Source: Gammaproteobacteria bacterium
GTDB taxonomy: Bacteria > Pseudomonadota > Gammaproteobacteria > Enterobacterales > Alteromonadaceae
Assembly: GCA_023380515.1 (NCBI GenBank)
Contig: JAMCRH010000255.1
Location: 1 to 16,150 of the forward strand
DNA length: 16,150 bases
Reading direction: 5' to 3'
Below the pieces are notes generated by a model, which saw nothing but the letters and a program-made list of their open reading frames with translations, searched no databases and had not been told where the DNA came from. Below are positions 1 through 7,562 of this stretch, piece after piece. The translations under genes were made by a program, and so were the position numbers. Position 1 is the stretch's first letter. Each line of letters starts with the position of its first letter.

Positions 1-1067
1 CCGATGGCATCGGTGGTGCATTAGAACAAATTGGAGCGCTGAGTTCGGGCAGCCAAGTCGCTAGCAAGAATGCCGACGAAGCAGCGCATTTGTTCTTTGG
101 CCAAGCGATTAGTAAAGCCATGTCAATTTTTGCCACCCACCCACCATTAAAGGATCGAATTAAACGAATTCGGCCTAACTGGGACGGCAAGTTCCGCGCC
201 AATCCACGGCCGGAGTTGCAGGCGGAGCTAGAGTCAGAAGGTGCGAATTCTGCAGGCTCTCAACAAGAGCGATCACGTCAGCGCATGGTCGAAACTATTA
301 CCGCTGCTGCAACGATTGGCGCGGCTTTTGAGACGCCCGCTAGTGCGAATGAGCAAGAGCTTATCGGCGAAGCGCGCAATCAAGAGGGTGCTGAAGCATT
401 AGTGTTGGCAATGGCTTTGAGCGACAACGATGAAATTCGCGCTGCGCAACTGCAAGAAATTAGTCGTCAACACACTGCACAAATTAGTGCCCGTACCGCA
501 GCTGATTTCGAGAAACTTAAACCGTTTGAGCTTGAAAAGCGACTGGCCTTTGTCGAACGTGCAATTCCGGCATTAAAAACCTTGTCGCAGCATGAAGCCT
601 ATGCCCTGCTGAACACGCTGCACCAAGTGGTCGAAGCAGATCAGCAAACCTCTCTCTACGAATGGTGTTTAACGCAAATTGTGACGCGTTATGTGCGCGC
701 GGAATTTGAACCCAATCGGCGGGTGAAGCGTGTGGATGTGCGCCGCCAAAGCGATGCCGAGTTTACCCTCTCGGTTCTGGCTTGGTACGGCCACGACAAT
801 GACAACGATGCATTGCAGGCTTTTAATCTGGGTGCGACTGGTTTCGGTCAGCGTTTGCAACCATTCCGTCAGCAACCATACAGCTTTGCCGAGTTAGGTG
901 ACTGTTTAGAACGCATTAATACTTGGTCCGTCACCGACAAAGCCAAACTTGTTCAAGCTTGGATTACCTGTGTTCGTAGTGACGGCGAAATTAATGTAGT
1001 GGAACAAAAGCTCCTACTCACGCTTTGTGCGTGTATCGGTGAACCGCTGCCAACCTTAGAGCTTTAG
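1..1067 (+). CDS. M48 family metallopeptidase with TerB-like C-terminal domain (5' partial)
   Basis: The reading frame is open from base 3 with no start in the window, so the N-terminal catalytic part (membrane segments and HEXXH zinc site) lies outside it. What remains is about 354 residues. The first part contains HLFFGQAISKAMSIFATHPP followed by LKDRIKRI, the conserved closing motif of HtpX-like M48 peptidases. A long, mostly helical tail of about 290 residues follows. Near its end, residues reading SDGEINVVEQKLLLTLC plus an LP pair resemble the acidic repeat of TerB-like domains (DGxxxxxE). M48 peptidases of this type are integral inner-membrane zinc proteases linked to membrane-protein quality control; the substrate is unknown. 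The stop codon overlaps the 3' end of the convergent hydrolase gene by 12 bp. The family call is firm from the THPPLxxRI motif; the TerB-like label is my inference. Confidence 0.85.
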   Translation, partial: DGIGGALEQIGALSSGSQVASKNADEAAHLFFGQAISKAMSIFATHPPLKDRIKRIRPNWDGKFRANPRPELQAELESEGANSAGSQQERSRQRMVETITAAATIGAAFETPASANEQELIGEARNQEGAEALVLAMALSDNDEIRAAQLQEISRQHTAQISARTAADFEKLKPFELEKRLAFVERAIPALKTLSQHEAYALLNTLHQVVEADQQTSLYEWCLTQIVTRYVRAEFEPNRRVKRVDVRRQSDAEFTLSVLAWYGHDNDNDALQAFNLGATGFGQRLQPFRQQPYSFAELGDCLERINTWSVTDKAKLVQAWITCVRSDGEINVVEQKLLLTLCACIGEPLPTLEL

Positions 1068-1955
1068 CGCTAACAACGTGCGGATTTGGTCGGCGATATC
1101 CGCCGGCCGCTCCTGCATAAAGCAATGCCCGCCCTGCGTTTGCGTAATTGGCAAATCCGGGGCAAATTGCTGCCACTGTTCCAGCGCTTGGTGTACAAAC
1201 GGATACGTGCTGTCGCCAACTAATACTTGTGTCGGCACCTCGAGCACTGGGAGCTCCTGCCACAAATTAGTGGCGTAGCTACTAAAAATCTCAGCTTCTC
1301 GTTCCGGCGCACATTTCAGTTGCCATAGTCCTTGCTCATTGGCAGTCATGGCGTGTGCCACATAAGCGCGTAGAGCTTCTTCCGTCCAGCCCCGGAACAT
1401 GCCACGGTTTTGCAGGCTAGCAAAAGCCGCATCAGCATTGACCCACTCTGCTCGCCGCTTTTTTGCTTTGCGAGCATACGGGTTAAAACGATAAAGCCCG
1501 GTTAAGCGCAATGACGTTGCCCAACGCAATAAGTGACGGGGAAACAAAATCGGGTCAAGCAACAAAATTCGGTCAAATGCTTGCGAGTCGCGTGCGCCAT
1601 ATAAGCTTGTCAGAACACCGCCAAAACTATGCCCAACACCAACCTTCAAAACCGACTCGTACTCTAGGCGAAACTGGCGCCAGACCGTTTCCGCCAATTC
1701 TGAGCTACGCTGCCAACCGACAAAACGGCCACCGTGCTCGCTATCGCCATGGCCTTGAGCATCGTGTAAAAAGATATCGTAATCGTTTGCAAGTTGTTGC
1801 CAAAGTGGCAAATAAGTCAGGCCTGAGTAACTATTACCGTGAATAAAATGCAGTACGGGTAGACCACGCGGAACCGTTCGTAGTCCAGTTAACAAGAATC
1901 CCTCTGGGGTGCGATATTGCCAGCGTAACCATTCGATACCACCAATCACTTCCAC
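1056..1955 (-). CDS. alpha/beta hydrolase
   Basis: A 299-residue soluble alpha/beta-hydrolase-fold protein. The visible catalytic set is: the oxyanion segment HGNSYSG, HDAQGHGDS after strand 4, the nucleophile elbow GVGHSFGG (Ser110), the acid in VGDSTYPF (Asp248) and the base in GGHCFMQE (His277). Between nucleophile and acid lies a helical cap rich in Arg/Lys/Trp. The substrate cannot be read from sequence; a carboxylesterase or lipid/thioester hydrolase is possible. Start choice: an in-frame GTG at 2000 extends the frame by 15 codons, but it has no ribosome site and sits about where transcription would begin from a TATAAT box at 2003-2008. The GTG at 1955 is preceded by AGGGG with 7 nt spacing, so I prefer it. 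It has no signal peptide and is divergent from fpr. Confidence 0.85.
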   Translation of the reverse strand: MEVIGGIEWLRWQYRTPEGFLLTGLRTVPRGLPVLHFIHGNSYSGLTYLPLWQQLANDYDIFLHDAQGHGDSEHGGRFVGWQRSSELAETVWRQFRLEYESVLKVGVGHSFGGVLTSLYGARDSQAFDRILLLDPILFPRHLLRWATSLRLTGLYRFNPYARKAKKRRAEWVNADAAFASLQNRGMFRGWTEEALRAYVAHAMTANEQGLWQLKCAPEREAEIFSSYATNLWQELPVLEVPTQVLVGDSTYPFVHQALEQWQQFAPDLPITQTQGGHCFMQERPADIADQIRTLLALKL

Positions 1956-2002
1956 GCTTAAACCCCTACATTCTATCGGTTGAAAAATTTGAGAAACCAC
2001 TC

Positions 2003-2008
2003 ATTATA
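2003..2008 (-). promoter_or_regulatory. candidate -10 box for the alpha/beta hydrolase gene
   Basis: On the minus strand the six bases read TATAAT, a perfect sigma70 -10 hexamer. The predicted transcription start falls near 1996, which gives a 5' leader of about 40 nt before the GTG at 1955. No good -35 hexamer is visible at 16-18 nt (best match AGCCAA or CAGCCA), so the promoter is weak or activator-dependent. Confidence 0.4.
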
Positions 2009-2046
2009 CGCATATACCCTGAAATTGGCTGCCCGAGGAGAAACTC

Positions 2047-2790
2047 ATGGCACAATGGCTTACCGGTACCGTGATTGAAAACAAACGCTGGAACGACCAA
2101 CTTTTTAGTTTGCGTGTCGAGGCACCACCGTTTGACTTCGTCGCCGGTCAGTTTGTTCGCCTTGGCTTACCGGGCGCCGAAAAGCGCCTGCAACGCGCCT
2201 ATTCCTTGGTCAATAGTCCAAGTGACCCCGTGCTTGATTTTCTGATCACGAGCGTACCAACCGGTGAGCTTTCGCCACGCCTCGACTTACTTTTGCCGGG
2301 CGATACCGTTGAAGTCAGCCAGCCGCCTTCCGGTTTCTTTATTCTCAGCGAAATCCCTGAAGGCGAAACGCTCTGGTTAGTCAGCACCGGCACCGGAATC
2401 GGCCCTTATTTGTCGATGCTTGGCACCGAAACACCGTGGCAACGATTCAAAAAGATTTACCTTGTGCATGGTGTCCGTTATCGCCACGACCTATGCTACC
2501 AAGAACTCATTCAACAATGGCAATTAGAGCATCCAGAGCAACTGATATATCAACCTGTGGTTACCCGTGAGGCTTGCCCAGGAGCAATGCAGCAACGCAT
2601 TCCACAATTAATTCGCAGTGGCGAGCTCGAGGCGAAGGTTGCCGGCACGTTAGACACAAACGCTCAAGTCATGCTGTGCGGTAACCCCGAAATGATCCTC
2701 GATGCCAAAGCTGCCTTGTTAGAAAAAGGTCTCGACAAAAACTTACGGCGTAAGCCTGGCAATGTCACCGTTGAGCAATACTGGAAATAG
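2047..2790 (+). CDS. fpr: ferredoxin/flavodoxin--NADP reductase
   Basis: 247 residues, matching the length of E. coli Fpr (248). It transfers electrons between NADPH and flavodoxin or ferredoxin through FAD, and in enterobacteria supports radical enzymes, Fe-S maintenance and the oxidative-stress response. Seen in the sequence: an N-terminal FAD-binding barrel with the RAYSLVNSP motif (residues 50-58, the RxYS flavin motif), the NADP-binding GTGIGPYLSML motif (115-125), LVHGVRYRHDLCY (139-151), the MLCGNPEMI segment near the C terminus, and a C-terminal end VEQYWK whose aromatic residue is expected to stack on the flavin. The ATG is preceded by GAGGAG at ideal spacing. It is divergent from the hydrolase and convergent with the PH-domain operon, so it is probably monocistronic. 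The end aromatic Trp-Lys is typical of the bacterial (subclass II) type. Confidence 0.93.
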   Translation: MAQWLTGTVIENKRWNDQLFSLRVEAPPFDFVAGQFVRLGLPGAEKRLQRAYSLVNSPSDPVLDFLITSVPTGELSPRLDLLLPGDTVEVSQPPSGFFILSEIPEGETLWLVSTGTGIGPYLSMLGTETPWQRFKKIYLVHGVRYRHDLCYQELIQQWQLEHPEQLIYQPVVTREACPGAMQQRIPQLIRSGELEAKVAGTLDTNAQVMLCGNPEMILDAKAALLEKGLDKNLRRKPGNVTVEQYWK

Positions 2791-2805
2791 CGCGCTGAAC
2801 CTGAC

Positions 2806-4242
2806 TTACATCCAGCGCTTGTGGTTACTAGCTGTGAGCTCTAACAATTGTGCTTTCAGTGCTTCTGCCGCACTACGCTGCAACCAAGGAATGGTCAGGC
2901 TGCCACCGGCTGTATCAGCACGCAGCTGACAACAACCAAACAGTCGCTGCCAAGGCGACTGCTGAATACTGACACGCTGCATTTTTGCTGCCGGCACCCA
3001 CCGTTGGCGTTGGCCAATCCAAGCGGTCCGCACAACTAGCCACTGACCGTCGACATGCCAACCAAATCGACGCCACCACACCCAACGCCAAACTAACACC
3101 ACGACGGCACTAATAGCTCCGGCCAACGGCTCAAAAATCAAACCCATGGCAACGCCAATAATTAACCAGTAGCGAAAGACAAAAGCGCCATGCACCCGCT
3201 GCCAATCCGCAGTGGTAAACTGCAAGTCACTCGTCAGTGCCTGTAACCGTGATGACGTGAGAATGGGCACCGTAAAGCGCCCTTCAGCTTTTTCGTGATT
3301 TGCTCCTGCCTGCAGAATTCGCACGCTCCAACGTTGCAATAAGCGACCGACTAAGCCTTGGCGCATTTCCACCAATTGTAGTTTCGGCATACGGAAACTA
3401 CGGGAGAGTTTACTTAACAAACCAGCGCGATAATGCACGCGGTCGCCTTGGCGGACGAGATGGTAGCCATAGAACAAGTTGAAGTAATACAGTGTGGTCA
3501 AAATCAAAATCGTAGCAAAAAACGCCAGCGCAATGGCTGTGCCAACGAGCAGCGCTTGAAACTGCGACTCAAAACCAGCTAACCAAAGCTCAAACTGCTC
3601 AGTGATGTAGTTGGTCATGGTTTGATTGGCGAAAATGAAGGCCACCAATGCACTGATCATAATAAAAATATTCTGCATGGAGCCAATGCGCCAAACTTCG
3701 CTTGTGGGCAACTGCAGCTCAAAGTCATGCGTCAGGTCGCTGGCTTCTGCGCCCGACTGCTCGGCAACACCCGCCTCTTGAGATTTAGCCAACACGCGTT
3801 GTTGTAAATCAGCCGACAAAGCAACCGACAGCGCCGGAATTTCAACTTCCTTGCCTTTACTACCGGCGCTTTGCAAGCTCAGAACCGTTAAATTAAAAGG
3901 CTTGAGCCAAAAAGGCTGGCGAATATCCGCCTGTTGAATGCGTTCGTATCCTAGGTTGAGTTCAGTGACTTTGAATACCCCTTGCTTGACACGAATACGC
4001 TGTTCATCGAATTGCCAGAGAAAACGCCGATACCGCAAAAACGTAGCGATTAACAAAATGGTTAGTAAACCAGCTAACACATAGGGCACAAACTGGAGAT
4101 GATTACGCAGGGCAAAATAAACCCCGACTAACGCAGGTACGGCTTGGTACAAAAAGCGAACAAAAATACGAATGCTACTAATTAAGAACGCCAATAAAGC
4201 AATTAATGGTAAGCGGTTCCAACCTTGTGCTGGGTTAGTCAT
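2806..4242 (-). CDS. PH domain-containing membrane protein, YdbT-like (three bPH2/DUF304 domains)
   Basis: A 478-residue polytopic membrane protein. Hydrophobic segments near residues 11-30, 34-70, 190-212, 230-255 and 355-385 alternate with three cytoplasmic-looking bPH2 (DUF304) domains at about 75-150, 260-345 and 390-470. Repeated family motifs are visible: RYRRFLWQFDEQRIRVKQGV then LGYERIQQADIRQPFWLKPF in the first domain, VHYRAGLLSKLSRSFRMPKL with LVEMRQG in the second, and WVPAAKMQRVSIQQSPWQR with TAGG in the third. It is the second gene of a pair: its ATG overlaps the upstream gene's stop by 8 bp, so translational coupling is likely. In Bacillus subtilis the homologous ydbS-ydbT pair belongs to an envelope-stress regulon and has been linked to bacteriocin tolerance; whether that applies here is unknown. 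It ends 15 nt from fpr, convergently. Confidence 0.85.
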   Translation of the reverse strand: MTNPAQGWNRLPLIALLAFLISSIRIFVRFLYQAVPALVGVYFALRNHLQFVPYVLAGLLTILLIATFLRYRRFLWQFDEQRIRVKQGVFKVTELNLGYERIQQADIRQPFWLKPFNLTVLSLQSAGSKGKEVEIPALSVALSADLQQRVLAKSQEAGVAEQSGAEASDLTHDFELQLPTSEVWRIGSMQNIFIMISALVAFIFANQTMTNYITEQFELWLAGFESQFQALLVGTAIALAFFATILILTTLYYFNLFYGYHLVRQGDRVHYRAGLLSKLSRSFRMPKLQLVEMRQGLVGRLLQRWSVRILQAGANHEKAEGRFTVPILTSSRLQALTSDLQFTTADWQRVHGAFVFRYWLIIGVAMGLIFEPLAGAISAVVVLVWRWVWWRRFGWHVDGQWLVVRTAWIGQRQRWVPAAKMQRVSIQQSPWQRLFGCCQLRADTAGGSLTIPWLQRSAAEALKAQLLELTASNHKRWM

Positions 4243-4789
4243 GCCGACGTTCCTCAGCTTCGGCTTGCGGTTCTGCAGAACTGGTCATGGCCGCACTGGT
4301 AATGGCCTCATCGCTAATTTCTTCTTGCGCGATTTCTTGTAGTAATTGATTGCGAATCGCTTCGCTGCTGTCTTTGGGTAAACCGGGGATAACTAAATCA
4401 GCGCCTGTGCCGCCTGCGGTATAAAGAATCAGCCGTGAGATTCCGAGCAAGCGCTCGACCGGGCCTTGTTGAATTTCGATGTGCTGCAAACGGTTATGGG
4501 TGACTGACGTTTCCCGCCACCACCAGGCACCTAATTGAAAGTGAACACGGTCTTCGGCAAGCAAGTAACGGGTCACGCGATAACGAATCGGCGCCCAAAA
4601 AAATACCAAAATTGCCCATAAAACCAAGAGCACTGCCGCGCCCACATAACTCACCCACTGCGGGATAGCGTCAATAAACCAAGCAACAACCACGAAAACA
4701 AATAACAGTGCGATTAAAACTGTTTTATCGAAGCGCAAATACCAAACGTAATTTTTCGCAACGTTTTGCCAAGACTGAGTGTCCGTCAT
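4235..4789 (-). CDS. PH domain-containing membrane protein, YdbS-like (one bPH2/DUF304 domain)
   Basis: 184 residues with two membrane segments (about 24-42 and 48-70) followed by one bPH2 domain. The domain shows YRVTRYLLAEDRVHFQLGAW, then TSVTHNRLQHIEIQQGPVER and LGISRLILYTAGG, the hallmark strands of DUF304. A charged Glu-rich tail of about 35 residues follows. It is the first gene of a two-gene operon with the larger three-domain partner; the genes overlap (ATGACTAA contains the next ATG and this stop). The two proteins are expected to form an inner-membrane complex, as the pair is conserved together across bacteria. Function is not established in Gram-negatives. The ATG lies after GGGTCATT, a modest ribosome site. 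Upstream is a 252-nt divergent spacer. Confidence 0.85.
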   Translation of the reverse strand: MTDTQSWQNVAKNYVWYLRFDKTVLIALLFVFVVVAWFIDAIPQWVSYVGAAVLLVLWAILVFFWAPIRYRVTRYLLAEDRVHFQLGAWWWRETSVTHNRLQHIEIQQGPVERLLGISRLILYTAGGTGADLVIPGLPKDSSEAIRNQLLQEIAQEEISDEAITSAAMTSSAEPQAEAEERRHD

Positions 4790-5041
4790 AATGACCCTTT
4801 TATTTTTATTCTGTTTCCTTATTCATCAAGAGTACCCCAATTTGCAACAATGAGCACCTGCCTCAAAATGATTGATGATCAAAAATAGTTTAAATTTCAG
4901 CCTTCGTGATTGTTAATCATTGTCGTTCTAATCCATAATGAGTCATACCTCATAAAGAAGTTCCTCATCACTCCTTTTGAGGGCAGAGCAAGATGGAATT
5001 TTGCAGCTGATACTTTTCGCTCAACCATAGGCAGGCTGATT
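4790..5041. other. divergent spacer between PH-domain operon and solute-binding protein gene
   Basis: An AT-rich stretch with no convincing gene. It holds an 11-bp palindrome, TTGATGATCAA (4872-4882), and must contain the promoters of the two divergent transcription units, but I cannot assign clear -35/-10 pairs. The reading frame of the rightward gene stays open back to a TTG at 4910; that segment encodes an unlikely N terminus, so I treat it as non-coding. Confidence 0.35.
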
Positions 5042-5902
5042 GTGCTCTCACTCGTTTTTTCTGCACTGACATTTGCAGTGCTCCACAGCCAAGTTGACGC
5101 TAGCGCCGACCGCGATTTGCCGTGGGTGATCAACACTGCGCCGCCTTTTCATATCGTCTCTGGACAGTTTCGTAACGAAGGTATTTGTGATGTCCTCATG
5201 GACGTCGTTGACGAGCATTTACCCGACCATAATAAAACCCGAACCGTTTACCCGCAGACTCGTATCACCCAGCAATTTGACGAACGTAACCAATGCTTCC
5301 CTTGCATGATTTATCGGCCTGAGTCTGGCAATGCGGTATTCACTGAGCCAACCCACTTCTATTATCCGCACGGTGTCATCACCACCAAAGCCAATGCAAC
5401 ACGAATGAAAGCTCGCTATGGTAATCCGATTGCATTGAGCCAATTAGTTGCTGACGACTCATGGCGCTTCGGCTACCCTGCTGGCCGGCGTTACCCAGCA
5501 CTACAAGCTATTCTCGAGTCGCAGTCTGCAGTCGGTGGCTATCGGTTAGTCCACACTGGCGAAAATGCGACCTTGGCTATTTTAGAGATGATTAAGAGCA
5601 ATCGTATTGACTACACCATTGACTATCAAATACTGCACCAAGTCGACATCGAGCTCGGCGGCACACAACTTGAATTTATTGAAATAAAAGAGACCGCCGG
5701 CACACACATACTCGGTGCTATCGGTTGCACGAATAACGCTTGGGGTCAGCAAATCACGACAGCGATTAACCAACATATTGATCAAATTCGTCGTGACCCA
5801 CGTTTCTTAGCCAACCTCGACCGTTGGTTTCAGAACCACCCGGGTGATAAAGAGTATCTTGAGCAATTAGCCGAACTCGTGTGGCAGAAAGATTCAAATT
5901 AA
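5042..5902 (+). CDS. periplasmic solute-binding protein (SBP_bac_3-like, TIGR02285-type)
   Basis: About 286 residues from the GTG at 5042. The N terminus, LSLVFSALTFAVLHSQVDASA, looks like a Sec signal peptide, leaving a mature domain of about 264 residues. The opening strand LPWVINTAPPFHI followed by GIC-DVLMDVV is the usual start of family-3 solute-binding folds. The later pattern of R-x-x-QQF, a Cys-containing CFPCMIYRPE and VFTEP recalls the orphan TIGR02285 proteins of Shewanella and Vibrio. Such proteins bind amino acids or related ligands in the periplasm, but no permease or ATPase gene is nearby and the ligand is unknown; a sensory or non-transport role is possible. Start: AGGCAGG lies 6 nt before the GTG at 5042. 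The frame also permits a TTG at 4910 (330 residues) with no ribosome site and an implausible N terminus. The true start remains uncertain. Confidence 0.75.
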   Translation: MLSLVFSALTFAVLHSQVDASADRDLPWVINTAPPFHIVSGQFRNEGICDVLMDVVDEHLPDHNKTRTVYPQTRITQQFDERNQCFPCMIYRPESGNAVFTEPTHFYYPHGVITTKANATRMKARYGNPIALSQLVADDSWRFGYPAGRRYPALQAILESQSAVGGYRLVHTGENATLAILEMIKSNRIDYTIDYQILHQVDIELGGTQLEFIEIKETAGTHILGAIGCTNNAWGQQITTAINQHIDQIRRDPRFLANLDRWFQNHPGDKEYLEQLAELVWQKDSN

Positions 5903-5970
5903 CTCGCGACCCGGCTCGATTGGCTAGACTTTGCTACACTTACTAGAACAATTCACCAAAGGATTCGATT

Positions 5971-6447
5971 ATGATTAAAGCACAACAAGCAGTTCCTGTG
6001 GGTAACCTCACCACAAAAGGCCAAGTGGGAATGGACCAAGTCAATCCAGCTGAGAAATTTAAGCAGGGCTTACATGTTCTATTTGCCGTGCCTGGCGCAT
6101 TTACCCCAACCTGCTCTGAGCAACATTTACCTGGTTATATTCAGCACGCGGATACCTTTAAAGAAAAGGGTGTTGCAGGCATTTACTGCCTTGCTGTCAA
6201 CGACGCATTCGTGATGGCTGCTTGGGGCAAAGAGCAAGGCGCAACTGACAAAGTGACCATGCTGTCAGACGGTGACGGCGCTTGGGTCAAAGAGCTTGGA
6301 TTAAGCATGGATACCGGTGCGTTCGGTGGTGTGCGCAGTCAGCGTTTTGCCATGATCATTCGCGACGGCAAAGTTGAACACGTCTTCGTTGAAGCCGAGA
6401 AACAATTTGACGTTAGTAGTGCTGAGCACGTACTCAAACACTTATAA
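5971..6447 (+). CDS. peroxiredoxin, Prx5/AhpC-TSA type
   Basis: 158 residues, the usual length of atypical Prx5-class (glutaredoxin-dependent or hybrid-type) peroxiredoxins. It reduces H2O2 and organic peroxides in the cytoplasm with a cysteine. The catalytic loop FAVPGAFTPTCSEQHLPGY contains Pro41, Thr45 and the peroxidatic Cys48 of the PxxxTxxC motif. GIYCLAVNDAFVMAAWGK is the conserved second block, with Cys73 as the only other cysteine. The GGVRSQRFAMII block carries the conserved Arg that lowers the Cys pKa. No glutaredoxin domain is fused here, so an external thiol donor is needed. AAAGGA precedes the ATG by 8 nt. It stands alone, with the convergent LysR gene downstream. Neighbouring azoR and fpr also concern redox stress, but no shared operator was seen. 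Confidence 0.92.
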   Translation: MIKAQQAVPVGNLTTKGQVGMDQVNPAEKFKQGLHVLFAVPGAFTPTCSEQHLPGYIQHADTFKEKGVAGIYCLAVNDAFVMAAWGKEQGATDKVTMLSDGDGAWVKELGLSMDTGAFGGVRSQRFAMIIRDGKVEHVFVEAEKQFDVSSAEHVLKHL

Positions 6448-6460
6448 GCACTTGCTTTAC

Positions 6461-6502
6461 GAAAAGGAGTGAGTGGCCATTTTGCGCCGCTCACAACTTT
6501 TC
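6461..6502. terminator. candidate bidirectional terminator hairpin between peroxiredoxin and lysR
   Basis: GTGAGTGGC (6469-6477) pairs with GCCGCTCAC (6486-6494) across an 8-nt loop with one G-U pair. An outer GAAAAG/CTTTTC stem (6461-6466 with 6497-6502) closes it after a 2x2 mismatch. The T-rich run on each strand is part of the outer stem, and the structure overlaps the last codons of the lysR gene. Placement between convergent genes fits a shared terminator. Confidence 0.45.
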
Positions 6503-7423
6503 AATTTCACGACCAATCCCCGCAATGCCAGCTGCCCGTGGCATTTCTGCCAACAGAAAGTCGATTAATACCCTTACCGCAGGAAGTAGACCACGACGAT
6601 ACGGATACACCATATGAAGTTTGCCGACCGGTAGTTTCCATGCTGGTAACACTCGCTGAATGTAACCGAGCTCTTCATACTCATGGCACAGGTAGGTGGG
6701 CAAAGACACCACACCCTGACCGGCGCGAGCGGCTTCACGCAGCATTGCCATGTCGTCAGTAATCAAACGAGGCTGATAACTCAACGAAAGGTTTTCATTG
6801 GTCGCACTGGTAAATTGCCATAAATAACGGCCGGACGAATAATGTAGCGATAACGCTGGCCAGTTCATTAAATCAGTTGGGTGTTGCGGAGCACCGAGCC
6901 GCTCGATCAACTCTGAACTCGCGAACAAGGCGTTGGCGGACGGCAATAGTTCACGCGCAATAAGCGACGACTCTTCGATTTCTGCACGTACACGCAAAGC
7001 AATATCAACCTGTTCCTCAATCAAGTTAACCGGTTTGTTGGTCATAACTAAATCGAGTGAAACGTCTGGGTAACGGGCCATAAACTCAGGCAGGATCTGC
7101 GCCAACAGCGATTGACTTATGGCATATGGACTGCTGATACGCACCTTGCCACGCGGCTTTTCCTGCACAAACTGAGTCACTTGCTCAGCAGCAGACGCAG
7201 CCGCCACCACGGTTTGGCAATGCACCAAAAACTCGCGACCCACATCTGTGAGGTATAGTTTGCGTGTCGTTCGATTAATGAGGCGAACACCAAGCTCTTC
7301 TTCGAGGTCAGAAATACGGCGACTCAGGGTCGACTTCGGCATTTGCAGTTGTCGCGCGGCCTCGCTAAAACTGCCCGCTTCAATCACGTGGGCGAAAAGC
7401 GCCAGATTAGTGATGTCTTTCAT
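6491..7423 (-). CDS. LysR family transcriptional regulator
   Basis: 310 residues, typical LTTR length. The N-terminal winged helix-turn-helix is clear: FAHVIEAGSFSEAARQLQM then PKSTLSRRISDLEEELGVRL and INRTTRKLYLTDVGREF (about residues 8-66). A linker helix and a periplasmic-binding-protein-like effector domain follow (about 90-295; KVRISSPYAISQSLLAQILP, then DLVMTNKPVNLIEEQVDIAL). It belongs to the AaeR/CrgA-like subgroup often found divergent from the gene it controls. It is divergent from azoR; GTTCCA-TTTT-TGGAAC lies between them and the regulator probably binds there, controlling azoR and itself, by analogy with other LTTR pairs. The effector is unknown; quinones or electrophiles are reasonable guesses. 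GAGGT precedes the ATG by 5 nt. Confidence 0.92.
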   Translation of the reverse strand: MKDITNLALFAHVIEAGSFSEAARQLQMPKSTLSRRISDLEEELGVRLINRTTRKLYLTDVGREFLVHCQTVVAAASAAEQVTQFVQEKPRGKVRISSPYAISQSLLAQILPEFMARYPDVSLDLVMTNKPVNLIEEQVDIALRVRAEIEESSLIARELLPSANALFASSELIERLGAPQHPTDLMNWPALSLHYSSGRYLWQFTSATNENLSLSYQPRLITDDMAMLREAARAGQGVVSLPTYLCHEYEELGYIQRVLPAWKLPVGKLHMVYPYRRGLLPAVRVLIDFLLAEMPRAAGIAGIGREIEKL

Positions 7424-7454
7424 AACACCTCGATAGTAGGAGTGACTTACTATT

Positions 7455-7470
7455 GTTCCATTTTTGGAAC
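7455..7470. promoter_or_regulatory. candidate LysR operator (GTTCCA-N4-TGGAAC)
   Basis: A perfect inverted repeat, GTTCCATTTTTGGAAC, in the 139-bp lysR-azoR intergenic region. It contains the LTTR layout T-N11-A (T at 7456, A at 7468; also 7457/7469). A third TGGAAC half-site occurs at 7505-7510, about 40 bp away, which would suit an activation-type second dimer near the azoR promoter. A TATGAT hexamer at 7497-7502 is a possible azoR -10. Confidence 0.55.
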
Positions 7471-7562
7471 GGCAGTTTTCATTTTAGCCATCTAGTTATG
7501 ATTATGGAACAGATTTAAAATTGCACCATCAAAATTTAATCACTACCCCCCTGAGGTGCAGT

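Noticed and set aside
1511..1846. 111-codon plus-strand frame inside the hydrolase gene
   Set aside because: Antisense to a clear alpha/beta hydrolase; no family features or ribosome site.
1956..2000. Longer start (GTG at 2000) for the alpha/beta hydrolase
   Set aside because: It lies at about the predicted transcription start and lacks a ribosome site; the GTG at 1955 has AGGGG at proper spacing.
2793..2817. GCGCTG/CAGCGC dyad between fpr and the PH-domain operon as a terminator
   Set aside because: Only six base pairs with a long loop and no T-run on either strand.
4910..5041. N-terminal extension of the solute-binding protein from TTG at 4910
   Set aside because: No ribosome site, an implausible N terminus ahead of the signal peptide, and a better supported GTG at 5042.
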